A program made the position numbers and the translations under genes. From Pseudomonas chlororaphis subsp. piscium (GTDB lineage Bacteria > Pseudomonadota > Gammaproteobacteria > Pseudomonadales > Pseudomonadaceae), in the NCBI RefSeq assembly GCF_003850345.1, contig NZ_CP027707.1, forward strand, positions 3,720,001 through 3,784,000: a stretch of DNA of 64,000 nucleotides, given 5' to 3'. This document shows, piece after piece, positions 35,146 to 42,910 of the stretch. Below the pieces are notes generated by a model. It was not told the origin of the DNA, made no database searches, and was given only the letters and a program-made list of their open reading frames with translations. Positions within the stretch are counted from its first letter, which is position 1. The number at the start of each line of letters is the position of its first letter.

Positions 35146-36021
35146 ATGACCAGAACGCTTCCGCGCCGCACCGCCCTGGCCTTCACCGGCGCCCTGCTGA
35201 GCCTGAACGCCAGCGCCGCCGACCTCAACGCCCGCGACTTCTTCGGAGCGCCCTCGGGCACCAGCCTCGGTGTGCTGTACCTGCCGGCGACCCGCGCCGA
35301 CGACTTCCACGGCCCCGCCGACAGCACCGGCAAGGCCGAGCTGAAGGTCAACGCCCTGGCCTATCGCCAGGTTTTTTTCACCGATATCTGCGGCACCCTG
35401 TGCACCCCGCAATTCATCCTGCCCTTTGCCGATATCGACGCGCGCCTGCCCGGCGCCGCCCGTCACACCGGGGAAAGCGGCTTCGGTGACCCGCAGGTCG
35501 GCGGCACCCTGTTCTTTATCAACGACCCGGCCTCGCGCACCTACAGCGGCTTGCTGACCCTGATCACCCTGCCGGTGGGCGAATACCACAGCGAGAATCC
35601 GGATGTCTCGCCGGGCGCCAACCGCTGGGGCGCGACCTTCGTTTACAACTACACCCAGGGCGTCGGCGAGAAGTGGGTGCTGGAAGCCAACCTGGAAGCC
35701 CAGCTCTACGCCAAGAACGACGACTATTTCGGCAGCGACCTGAAACAGGACCCGCTGTACCGCCTGCAAGCCTTCGCCTCCTACGACTTCACCGCCAGCA
35801 CCTACGGCGCCCTGCGCCTGATCCATGCCGACGGTGGCGAGCTGCGGATCAACGACCAGCGCATCGACGACACCCACAAGCGCTACACCCAGGTCGGCTT
35901 CGAGGTCGGTCACTGGCTGGACCAGCAGAACCAGCTGATGTTCGGCCTCTCGCAAAACGTCGCCACCCGCAATGGTTACCACGGCACCGACGCCTTGTTG
36001 CGTCTGGTCCACGTGTTCTGA
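35146..36021 (+). CDS. Outer-membrane protein of the MetA phenol-pathway / SphA-like transporter family
   Basis: A 291-residue protein with a signal peptide ending near NASAA. The remainder is rich in alternating beta-strands and ends with a terminal Phe (LLRLVHVF), as outer-membrane barrels do. The pattern (AYRQVFFTDICGTLC..., GDPQVGGTLFFINDP, LLTLITLPVGEY, NYTQGVGEKWVLEANLEAQLY) matches the MetA-pathway phenol degradation family (PF13557 type), thought to be channels for hydrophobic or aromatic substrates. ATG 35146 is chosen over an upstream GTG. An MFS gene follows after 26 bp. Confidence 0.8.
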   Translation: MTRTLPRRTALAFTGALLSLNASAADLNARDFFGAPSGTSLGVLYLPATRADDFHGPADSTGKAELKVNALAYRQVFFTDICGTLCTPQFILPFADIDARLPGAARHTGESGFGDPQVGGTLFFINDPASRTYSGLLTLITLPVGEYHSENPDVSPGANRWGATFVYNYTQGVGEKWVLEANLEAQLYAKNDDYFGSDLKQDPLYRLQAFASYDFTASTYGALRLIHADGGELRINDQRIDDTHKRYTQVGFEVGHWLDQQNQLMFGLSQNVATRNGYHGTDALLRLVHVF

Positions 36022-36047
36022 AGCGCTTTTTCCGGAGCTATCCCACC

Positions 36048-37223
36048 ATGAACACCCCCATGATCGACAAGAGCCAGGCATTCACCGGCGATCAGCCGAG
36101 TACGGCATCGCCGCTGGCCTTGCTGGCGGCCATCGTGCTGTTCGCCGCCATCACCCCGACCATCCTCATGACCGCCCCGGCGGTGGCCGCGCAACTGGCC
36201 AGCCAATGGCAACTGAGCCCGTCGCAGATCGGCGACCTGTTTTCCACTGAGCTGGGGGCCATGAGCCTGGCCACCCTGCCCGCCTTCTGGTGGCTCAAGC
36301 GCGTCGACTGGCGCCGCGCGGCGCTGCTGGCCGGGGCGTTGTTCATAGTCACCAACCTGCTGTCGATCTGGGCCCAGGGTTATGGCGCGCTGCTGGCCCT
36401 GCGTTTCTGCAGCGCCCTGGCTGGCGGTTCGCTGATGATCATCTGCCTGTCCAGCGCCGCCTCCACCGCCAACCCCAGCCGGGCCTATGGCCTGTGGGTC
36501 ATGGGCCAGTTGGTGGTCGGGGCGCTGGGCCTGGGCATTCTGCCGCGGCTGTTCGAGCACTACGGCCTGGCGGCCTGCTACCTGCTGCTGGCGCTGCTGA
36601 TGACCCTGTGCCTGCCCCTGGCGCGCTACTTTCCCCAGGGCGCGCCGGCCACGGAAAAAACCGCGCAGCAGGCCGCCGCCGTGCCGAAGTGGAAGGTGCT
36701 GTGCGGCATTCTCGGCATCCTCGGTTTCTATATCAGCCTCAGCGGGGTCTGGACCTTTATCGGTTCGATCAGCGCCAAGGCCGGCATCTCCGCGCAAGCC
36801 AGCGGCGAGCTGCTGGCCGTCGCCACGGTCATGGGCATCGTCGGCGCCGGTTGCGCCTCGTTGATCGGCAATCGCCTGCCGCGCCTGCTGTTGCTGCTGC
36901 TCGGCTACAGCCTGATGGCCGGCTCGGTGCTGTTGCTGCTGGGGGCGCCGACCCTGGCACGCTTCGCCCTCGCCGCCCTGGTCTTCAAGTTCACCTGGAC
37001 CTTCATCCTGCCGCTGATCCTCGCCTGCCTGGCCGACCTCGACCGCTCCGGCAAGCTGATGAACGCCTCCAACCTGGTGATCGGCGGCGGCCTGGCCATC
37101 GGCCCCGCGCTGGCCGGCCGGCTGATCGAAAGCAGCGGCGGCTTCCAGCCACTGCTGATCGGCGGCGCCTGCCTGACCCTGCTGTCGCTGGCGCTGATCC
37201 TCGGCTGCCGACGCAACACCTGA
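36048..37223 (+). CDS. MFS transporter, unknown substrate
   Basis: A 391-residue inner-membrane protein with about twelve helices. It shows no strong match to a substrate-specific subfamily; the start LALLAAIVLFAAITPTILMTAPAVAAQL and the helix-4 region ALRFCSALAGGSLMIICLSSAAS resemble drug-proton or aromatic-acid carriers. CCGGAG lies before ATG 36048. It is in line with the outer-membrane channel and the deacetylase-like gene, so the three probably form one uptake and processing unit. The stop codon begins a 9-bp tandem repeat. Confidence 0.82.
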   Translation: MNTPMIDKSQAFTGDQPSTASPLALLAAIVLFAAITPTILMTAPAVAAQLASQWQLSPSQIGDLFSTELGAMSLATLPAFWWLKRVDWRRAALLAGALFIVTNLLSIWAQGYGALLALRFCSALAGGSLMIICLSSAASTANPSRAYGLWVMGQLVVGALGLGILPRLFEHYGLAACYLLLALLMTLCLPLARYFPQGAPATEKTAQQAAAVPKWKVLCGILGILGFYISLSGVWTFIGSISAKAGISAQASGELLAVATVMGIVGAGCASLIGNRLPRLLLLLLGYSLMAGSVLLLLGAPTLARFALAALVFKFTWTFILPLILACLADLDRSGKLMNASNLVIGGGLAIGPALAGRLIESSGGFQPLLIGGACLTLLSLALILGCRRNT

Positions 37224-37254
37224 ATCCCCTGAATCCCCTGAATTCCCTGAACAC
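37221..37254. repeat. Tandem 9-bp repeat at the MFS stop codon
   Basis: TGAATCCCC, TGAATCCCC, TGAATTCCC and TGAACACC follow one another from the TGA stop (37221-37223), then run into a REP doublet. The arrangement parallels the one at the hpaC stop. Confidence 0.85.
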
Positions 37255-37261
37255 CTGACTC

Positions 37262-37363
37262 CTGTAGCCGCTGCCGAAGGCTGCGATCGGCCCGCAGGGC
37301 CGTTGCGGTTTCCAGATCGCTGAAGGCCTTCGGCCTTATCGCAGCCTGCGGCAGCGGCTACAG
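37262..37363. repeat. REP doublet, CTGTAGCCGCTGCCG family
   Basis: CTGTAGCCGCTGCCGAAGGC and GCCTGCGGCAGCGGCTACAG in inverted order, with an inner GAAGGCCTTC-type hairpin. It lies between the MFS gene and the deacetylase-like gene, 24 bp before the start of the latter. Confidence 0.9.
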
Positions 37364-37387
37364 ATTCCCTCATAGATGGAGATGCCC

Positions 37388-38494
37388 ATGACCCGCAAAA
37401 CCGCGTTTTTCTTCGATGAACTCAGCCTCTGGCACAGCGCCGGGCCACATGCGCTGACGCTGCCGGTGGGCGGCTGGGTGCAACCGCCCGCCGCGGCCGG
37501 GCACGCCGAATCGCCGGAAACCAAGCGCCGCCTGAAAAGCCTGCTGGACGTCTCCGGCCTGACCCGCCAATTGCTGGTGCGCAGCGCCACGGCCGCCAGC
37601 GAAGAGGACCTGCTGCGGGTGCACAGCGCCGAGTACCTGCAACGCTTCAAGTCCCTGAGCGAGGCCGGTGGCGGCGAACTCGGCCCGCAAGCGCCAATCG
37701 GCCCGGGCAGCTACGAGATCGCCCGGCTTTCCGCCGGCCTGGCCATGGCCGCGGTGGATGCGGTGCTCGGCGGCGAAGCCGACAATGCCTACTCGCTGTC
37801 CCGCCCGCCGGGACACCATTGCCTGGCCGACGGCGCCATGGGTTTCTGCTTCCTGGCCAATATCGCCATCGCCATCGAGGCGGCCAAGGCCAGGCGCGGC
37901 CTGGGCAAGGTCGCAGTGATCGACTGGGACGTGCACCACGGCAACGGCACCCAGTCGATCTTCGAGGAACGCGGCGATGTGCTGACCATTTCCCTGCACC
38001 AGGACGGCTGCTTCCCGCCCGGCTACGGCGGCGAGCTGGACCGCGGCCGCGGCGCCGGGCTGGGGGCCAATCTCAATATCCCGCTGCTGCCCGGCAGCGG
38101 CCACGATGCCTACCTGCATGCCCTGCAACGCATCGTGATTCCGGCCCTGGAGCGCTTCCAGCCGGAGCTGATCATCGTTGCCTGCGGCTACGACGCCAAC
38201 GCGGTCGACCCGCTGGCGCGCATGCTGCTGCACAGCGACTCGTTCCGCGCCATGACCCGCCAGGTGCGCGAAGCCGCCGAGCGCCTGTGCCACGGGCGCC
38301 TGGTGCTGGTGCATGAAGGCGGTTATTCCGAGGCCTATGTGCCCTTCTGCGGGCTGGCAACGGTCGAGGAGCTGGCCGGCGTCAAGACCGCGGTGACCGA
38401 CCCGATGCTGGAATTCATCCGGCTCCAGCAACCGAACCCGGAGTTCCAGGCGTTTCAGCGCCAATTGCTCGACCGTCAGGCCGAGGCGCTGTAG
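37388..38494 (+). CDS. Class II histone-deacetylase-like amidohydrolase (HDAH type)
   Basis: A 368-residue zinc amidohydrolase of the HDAC/acetylpolyamine family, closest in pattern to bacterial HDAH proteins (Bordetella/Alcaligenes FB188 HDAH, P. aeruginosa PA3774). The catalytic His pair is in SRPPGHHCLADGAMGFCFL. Zinc ligands are Asp and His in DWDVHHGNGTQ and Asp in CGYDANAVDPLARM. The active-site Tyr is in VHEGGYSEAYVPFCGL. Such enzymes remove acyl groups from amines; the true substrate is unknown. ATG 37388 has GGAG six bases upstream. It follows an MFS gene across a REP doublet. Confidence 0.88.
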   Translation: MTRKTAFFFDELSLWHSAGPHALTLPVGGWVQPPAAAGHAESPETKRRLKSLLDVSGLTRQLLVRSATAASEEDLLRVHSAEYLQRFKSLSEAGGGELGPQAPIGPGSYEIARLSAGLAMAAVDAVLGGEADNAYSLSRPPGHHCLADGAMGFCFLANIAIAIEAAKARRGLGKVAVIDWDVHHGNGTQSIFEERGDVLTISLHQDGCFPPGYGGELDRGRGAGLGANLNIPLLPGSGHDAYLHALQRIVIPALERFQPELIIVACGYDANAVDPLARMLLHSDSFRAMTRQVREAAERLCHGRLVLVHEGGYSEAYVPFCGLATVEELAGVKTAVTDPMLEFIRLQQPNPEFQAFQRQLLDRQAEAL

Positions 38495-38500
38495 CGACCT

Positions 38501-38612
38501 TGTAGGAGCGAAGCTTGCTCGCGATGGATTTACAACGATAACGCGCAGTGGCAGGTACATCGCCGCTGCGCGGCTATCGCGAGCAATCGAGCGTCGACCG
38601 GCTGCTCCTACG
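38501..38612. repeat. REP doublet with a long-variant right unit that supplies a stop codon
   Basis: TGTAGGAGCGAAGCTTGCTC on the left, then the inverted long variant (CGCGAGCAATCGAGCGTCGA then CCGGCTGCTCCTACG). The CTA at 38608-38610, part of the REP end, is the TAG stop of the AraC gene on the minus strand. Confidence 0.9.
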
Positions 38613-39585
38613 AGGAGGGGGATGCCTGGGAGGCGCGCACTGCGCTTGGGGTCTGGCCGTAATGGGCCTTGAAGGCCCGGGCGAAGTGGGCCTGGCTGGT
38701 GAAGCCGTGGCGGTAGGCGATTTCGCCGATATCCAGGCCCGCTCCCCGTGGGCTGCTCAGCAGGTCATGGGCCTGCTGCAGGCGTTTTTCCAGGATAAAG
38801 CGGCTGGGCTGGGTGTCCTCCAGGGCAAACAGCCGGCTCAGGTGCCGCGGCGAAATGCCGGTTTGCGCGGCCACCCGTTCGCAGCTCAGGTCCGGGTCGG
38901 CCAGTTGTTCGTTGATGCACTGCTTGGCCGCCAGCAGATAGGAGGCGCTCAGCGCATTGATCCGCCGCTCTCCCACCTGCCCGGCGATCAGGCTCCCCAA
39001 CAGTTCCAACGCCTGGTTCTGATAATCATCGGCGTCCTCGCTCAAAGGCTGCTGGAAAAACCCCCGAGTGCGTTCGCCCAGGGTACGCAGCAACAGGCGC
39101 TGCACGCCGCTTTGTCCGCCGATCTTCAGCGGGCGGTCGAAGCGCTTGAGGCAGCGCTCGGCGAACAGTTCCTGGGGAATGTCGAAAATGAACTGGCGCA
39201 TCGGCCCGGAGAACCCGAACAGGTAGGGTTTGTCGGTGCGGTAGACGATCAGCTCGCCCGGTTCGAGCAACTGGCAGGCGCCGTCCTGATAGAAAAACGA
39301 GCCGCTGCCGGTGACGAAGGACACGAACACCGACTCCTTGGGCACCGAGCGGATCATCGAGTTGTCACGCTCGACCACGTGCTCGTTGCCCTCGATCTGC
39401 GCCAGGCGCATGCCCTCCAGCTGCAGGTTGTCCTGGCTGGCGGCAAAACCGCTTTCACAAAAAGAGCTGCATTTGAGGCCGACCAGGGTGGAGGCGTTGT
39501 AGTCCTCCCAGAAGGCCAGCCGCTGATCCAGGGCGATGCTCTGGGTGCAGGCATGCCGGGTTTCGAGCAAGGCGCATGGAGACAT
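38608..39585 (-). CDS. AraC-family regulator (AraC_binding_2 / FeaR-like)
   Basis: A 325-residue regulator with an N-terminal AraC_binding_2-type domain (DQRLAFWEDYNASTLVGLKC, FVSFVTGSGSFFYQDGAC, ELIVYRTDKPYLFGFSGPMR) and a C-terminal AraC helix-turn-helix pair (LSCERVAAQTGISPRHLSRL and GEIAYRHGFTSQAHFARAFK). This domain pair occurs in activators of aromatic catabolism. ATG 39585 is taken (GAGAAG upstream); ATG 39600 would add five residues. The gene is divergent from the cupin-led operon, which it most likely activates. Its stop codon lies in a REP unit. Confidence 0.87.
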   Translation of the reverse strand: MSPCALLETRHACTQSIALDQRLAFWEDYNASTLVGLKCSSFCESGFAASQDNLQLEGMRLAQIEGNEHVVERDNSMIRSVPKESVFVSFVTGSGSFFYQDGACQLLEPGELIVYRTDKPYLFGFSGPMRQFIFDIPQELFAERCLKRFDRPLKIGGQSGVQRLLLRTLGERTRGFFQQPLSEDADDYQNQALELLGSLIAGQVGERRINALSASYLLAAKQCINEQLADPDLSCERVAAQTGISPRHLSRLFALEDTQPSRFILEKRLQQAHDLLSSPRGAGLDIGEIAYRHGFTSQAHFARAFKAHYGQTPSAVRASQASPSS

Positions 39586-39772
39586 TTTTATTCTTCTCAT
39601 GGGCAGAAAGTTCGCCGGTCGGCAAGGCAGTGACCGGATACCGGGGCCGCAGCACACACCGGCCGCGGTCGTTCATTAATATATGAACCTTATACCCTGT
39701 CAACGTGAAACGCTGTGGGTGCAAGTCGATTTCCAGGGTAAACAGCGTCCCTGAAGCCTGTAGGAAAAGCCT

Positions 39773-39804
39773 CGTCCGATCCAGTCAACAATCCCGTCCG
39801 ATTC
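39773..39804 (+). promoter_or_regulatory. Direct repeats 22 bp apart, candidate AraC-activator site
   Basis: CGTCCGATCC (39773-39782) and CGTCCGATTC (39795-39804) repeat with a 22-bp period, two helical turns, 67 bp before the start of the cupin gene. This spacing is typical of AraC-family half-sites. Confidence 0.5.
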
Positions 39805-39870
39805 GATAAAACCCCGCCTGAGCGCCGCGCCTAAAGTCGCCTCGACTCCCACAACGAATAGAGGCCGACC

Positions 39871-40404
39871 ATGCCCGAAGCCGCCAGCCGTGAATTCTGG
39901 AAAGACCTGCAACCGATCGCCAATTGCTTCAAGCCGGACGCCAAGCCCGAGGTCTACCTGCCCAATGCCGCCAGCGACGACCTGAAGCTCTATGTGCCCT
40001 TCACCGAAACCGTGTCTTCGCGGCCGCTGTGGATCTCGCCGAGCGAGAACCGCTGGTGCGACATCCTCATGGCCAGCAGCGCCGGGCTGGTGAACCGGCA
40101 TTACCACCCCCACGAAGTGTTCGCCTACACCCTGTCCGGCAAGTGGGGCTACCTGGAGCACGACTGGACCGCCACCGCCGGCGACTTCGTCTACGAGACC
40201 CCGGGCGAAGGCCACACCCTGGTGGCCTACGAGCACGAGCAACCGATGCGCGCGTTTTTCATCGTCAAGGGCCCGCTGATCTGGCTCGACGAACAAGGCG
40301 AGCCGGAGGGTTATTTCGACGTGCACTCCTACATCGCCATGTGCCGCGCGCATTACGAAAAGATCGGCCTCGGCGCGGCCTATATCGACACGCTGTTTCG
40401 CTGA
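39871..40404 (+). CDS. Cupin protein of the 2,4'-dihydroxyacetophenone dioxygenase family
   Basis: A 177-residue cupin. The metal-binding first motif is visible as NRHYHPHEVFAYTLSGKWGY and the second as YETPGEGHTLVAYEHEQPMRAFF. Length and motifs match 2,4'-dihydroxyacetophenone dioxygenase-like proteins; the Alcaligenes enzyme is iron-dependent and splits an aryl hydroxyketone into a carboxylic acid and formate. Whether this one is active on the same substrate is unknown. It leads an operon with an MFS carrier, a zinc dehydrogenase, a porin and a GMC oxidoreductase, under a divergent AraC gene. Confidence 0.82.
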   Translation: MPEAASREFWKDLQPIANCFKPDAKPEVYLPNAASDDLKLYVPFTETVSSRPLWISPSENRWCDILMASSAGLVNRHYHPHEVFAYTLSGKWGYLEHDWTATAGDFVYETPGEGHTLVAYEHEQPMRAFFIVKGPLIWLDEQGEPEGYFDVHSYIAMCRAHYEKIGLGAAYIDTLFR

Positions 40405-40434
40405 GCTCACCTGTCCCTCCCGCGGAGAACGACC

Positions 40435-41700
40435 ATGGCTTACAACAACAATAAAGCCGGTTACGAGAACATCCTGCTGGGCGTGCTGTTCCTGACGTTC
40501 GGTTTCGTCTTTTTCGATCGTTTGGCCCTGTCCTTCCTGTTCCCCTTCATGGCCGACGAGCTGCAACTGAGCAACAGCCACCTGGGCATGCTGTCGTCGG
40601 TCCTGGCCCTGGCCTGGGCGGTGTCCGGCGCGCTGGTCGGGGCCTGGTCGGACCGGCGCGGCAAGCGCAAGCCGCTGCTGATCGTCGCGGTGATCCTGTT
40701 TTCCCTGTGCTCGGCGCTGTCGGGGCTGGTCACCGGCTTTCTCAGCCTGCTGCTGTTCCGCGGCATCATGGGCCTGGCCGAAGGGCCGATCCTGCCGCTC
40801 TCGCAATCGCTGATGGTGGAGGCCTCCTCGCCCCATCGCCGGGGCCTGAACATGGGCCTGCTGCAAGGCTCGGCGGCCGGGCTGCTGGGCGCGGTGATCG
40901 GCCCGCCGGTGCTGATCGCCCTGGCCGAAGCCTACGGCTGGCGCCATGCCTTTATCGTCTCGCTGGTCCCCGGATTGCTGATCGCCCTGCTGATCTGGCG
41001 CTTTGTGCGCAACGACGCGCCGCCGGCACCGATCACGGACAACAGTTCTGCTGCGCCGGTCAATCGCCTGGCCCTGCTGAAAAGCCGCAACATCGTGCTC
41101 TGCACCCTGATCAGCTGCGTGTTCCTCACCTGGTTCGTGATCCTGATTTCCTTCACCCCGACCTTCCTGGTCAAGGTCCGCGGCTACAGCCCGGCGAGCA
41201 TGGGCACGGTGATGAGTTGCCTGGGCGGCGCCTGGGTGTTGTGGGGCTTCGGCGTGGCGGCGATTTCCGACCGCTTCGGCCGCCGCCCGACCCTGGTGCT
41301 GTTCTCGCTGATCGCCGCCTGCTGCCCGATCGCCCTGCTCTACGCCAACAGCCCGCTGCTGATGGGCGTGCTGATGCTGCTGACCTACACCGGCCTGGGT
41401 TGCTTCACCCTGTTCATGGCGACCATCCCGGCGGAAACCGTGCCCCGGGAAGTCATGGCCACCGCGCTGGGCATGATCATGGGCATCGGCGAGCTGGTGG
41501 GCGGTTTCGTCTCGCCGACCATCGCCGGCTTCGCCGCCGACCGTTACGGCCTGTCCATCGTGATGTGGATCTCCTGCGGCGGCGCCCTGCTGGCCGCGCT
41601 GTTGGCGCTGTTCCTCAAGGAAACCGCGCCGGCGGTCCTGGCCCGCGGCCGCCGCGCTGAACCTTCCCCCTCTTGTGCCCTGCAAGGAAACCAGCCATGA
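40435..41700 (+). CDS. MFS transporter, aromatic-acid/sugar-acid type
   Basis: A 421-residue inner-membrane carrier with about twelve helices. MFS motif A is in the loop after helix 2 (GAWSDRRGKRKPL) and its second copy in the other half (AISDRFGRRPTLVL). GIMGLAEGPILPLSQSLMVEAS is the helix-4/5 signature of the anion:cation symporters. It is 30 bp downstream of the cupin gene, and its stop overlaps the next start (ATGA at 41697-41700), so it belongs to one operon. It presumably imports the operon's substrate. Confidence 0.88.
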   Translation: MAYNNNKAGYENILLGVLFLTFGFVFFDRLALSFLFPFMADELQLSNSHLGMLSSVLALAWAVSGALVGAWSDRRGKRKPLLIVAVILFSLCSALSGLVTGFLSLLLFRGIMGLAEGPILPLSQSLMVEASSPHRRGLNMGLLQGSAAGLLGAVIGPPVLIALAEAYGWRHAFIVSLVPGLLIALLIWRFVRNDAPPAPITDNSSAAPVNRLALLKSRNIVLCTLISCVFLTWFVILISFTPTFLVKVRGYSPASMGTVMSCLGGAWVLWGFGVAAISDRFGRRPTLVLFSLIAACCPIALLYANSPLLMGVLMLLTYTGLGCFTLFMATIPAETVPREVMATALGMIMGIGELVGGFVSPTIAGFAADRYGLSIVMWISCGGALLAALLALFLKETAPAVLARGRRAEPSPSCALQGNQP

Positions 41701-42761
41701 AAGCATTACGTTGGCATGCCGCCCGCGACCTGCGCCTGAGCGATCTGCAACTGCCACAGCCCGGCCCGGGCGAGGTGCTGGTCCAGGTGGCCTACTGCGG
41801 TATCTGCGGCAGCGACCTGCACGAATACGCCGACGGTCCGCACTCGATCCCGCAACAGCAGCCCCACTCGCTGTCCGGTTGCCGCGCGCCCCTGACCCTC
41901 GGCCATGAATTCTGCGGCCAGGTCCTGGCGGTGGGCGCGGGCGTCGAGCGGGTCCAGGTCGGCAGCCGGGTGGCGGTGGAGCCGGAGTATCGCTGCGGCG
42001 ATTGCCAGTACTGCCGCGCCGGCCAGTACAACCTCTGCCAGTCCATGGGTTTCATCGGCCTGATGGGCGACGGCGGTTTCGCCGAACAGGTGCTGGTGCC
42101 GGCCTACATGCTGCACCCGCTGCCGGATTCAGTGAGCTTCAAGCAGGCCGCGGTGCTGGAGCCGGCGGCGGTGGCCTTTCACGCGCTGAACCAGAGCAGC
42201 CTGCTGGCGGGCGACAGCTGCGTGGTATTCGGCCTCGGCCCGATCGGCCTGCTGCTGATCCTGCTGGCCCGGCTGCGCGGCGTGGAGCGGATCTTCGCCG
42301 TGGACATCAGCCCGGAACGCCGACGCCTGGCCCGCGACTTCGGCGCCCAGGAAGTGCTCGATGGCCACGCCGCCGACCTGCCGCAACGCTTGCACGAATT
42401 GAGCGGCGGCGGAGTCGATACGGCCTTCGAGGCCGCCGGCAGCCAGCAGACCCTGAGCCTGGCCCTGCATGCCCTGCGCAAGGGCGGTGAGGTGGTGCTG
42501 GTGGGGCTGATGGGTGAGGTCAGCGTCGATGCCTTCCACCTGGTGAACAACGAACTGCGCCTGCTCGGCAGCGTGGGTTATCGCAATGCCTATCCGCCGC
42601 TGATCGAGCTGTTGGCCAGCGGCCGCCTCGACCTGACCCGCGCGGTGACCCGCTGCGTGACCCTGGACCAGGCGGTGGAGCATGGCTTCGAAGCGCTGCT
42701 GCGGGACAAGAGCCAGATCAAGGTGCTGGTCAATCCCAACCCCGAGCTGGCCAAGGCGTGA
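41697..42761 (+). CDS. Zinc-dependent medium-chain dehydrogenase (butanediol/threonine dehydrogenase-like)
   Basis: A 354-residue NAD-dependent alcohol dehydrogenase. Catalytic zinc ligands are in CGICGSDLHEY and GHEFCG; the structural zinc has the cysteine cluster CGDCQYCRAGQYNLC. The NAD site is GLGPIGLLL followed by the acidic AVDISPERRR, which favours NAD over NADP. The insert PHSLSGCRAPLTLGHEF is the mark of 2,3-butanediol dehydrogenase-like members. In this operon it may oxidise an alcohol made or imported by its neighbours. The start overlaps the MFS stop. Confidence 0.88.
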   Translation: MKALRWHAARDLRLSDLQLPQPGPGEVLVQVAYCGICGSDLHEYADGPHSIPQQQPHSLSGCRAPLTLGHEFCGQVLAVGAGVERVQVGSRVAVEPEYRCGDCQYCRAGQYNLCQSMGFIGLMGDGGFAEQVLVPAYMLHPLPDSVSFKQAAVLEPAAVAFHALNQSSLLAGDSCVVFGLGPIGLLLILLARLRGVERIFAVDISPERRRLARDFGAQEVLDGHAADLPQRLHELSGGGVDTAFEAAGSQQTLSLALHALRKGGEVVLVGLMGEVSVDAFHLVNNELRLLGSVGYRNAYPPLIELLASGRLDLTRAVTRCVTLDQAVEHGFEALLRDKSQIKVLVNPNPELAKA

Positions 42762-42763
42762 CC

Positions 42764-42865
42764 CTGTAGCCGCTGCCGCAGGCTGCGATAAGGCCGAAGG
42801 CCTTCGGCGATCTGGAGACCGCAACGGCCCTGCGGGCCGATCGCAGCCTGCGGCAGCGGCTACAG
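42764..42865. repeat. REP doublet, CTGTAGCCGCTGCCG family, inside the cupin-GMC operon
   Basis: CTGTAGCCGCTGCCGCAGGC and its inverted copy enclose GAAGGCCTTC and GGCCCTGCGGGCC hairpins. It separates the dehydrogenase gene from the porin gene and may set their relative expression. Confidence 0.92.
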
Positions 42866-42910
42866 ACCTGAACGACTCATCACAAAAACAACAAGAAACG
42901 AGTACCGACC

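Noticed and set aside
39700..41757. A 685-residue minus-strand frame across the cupin and MFS genes
   Set aside because: Antisense shadow with biased composition; both plus-strand genes have clear family motifs and ribosome-binding sites.
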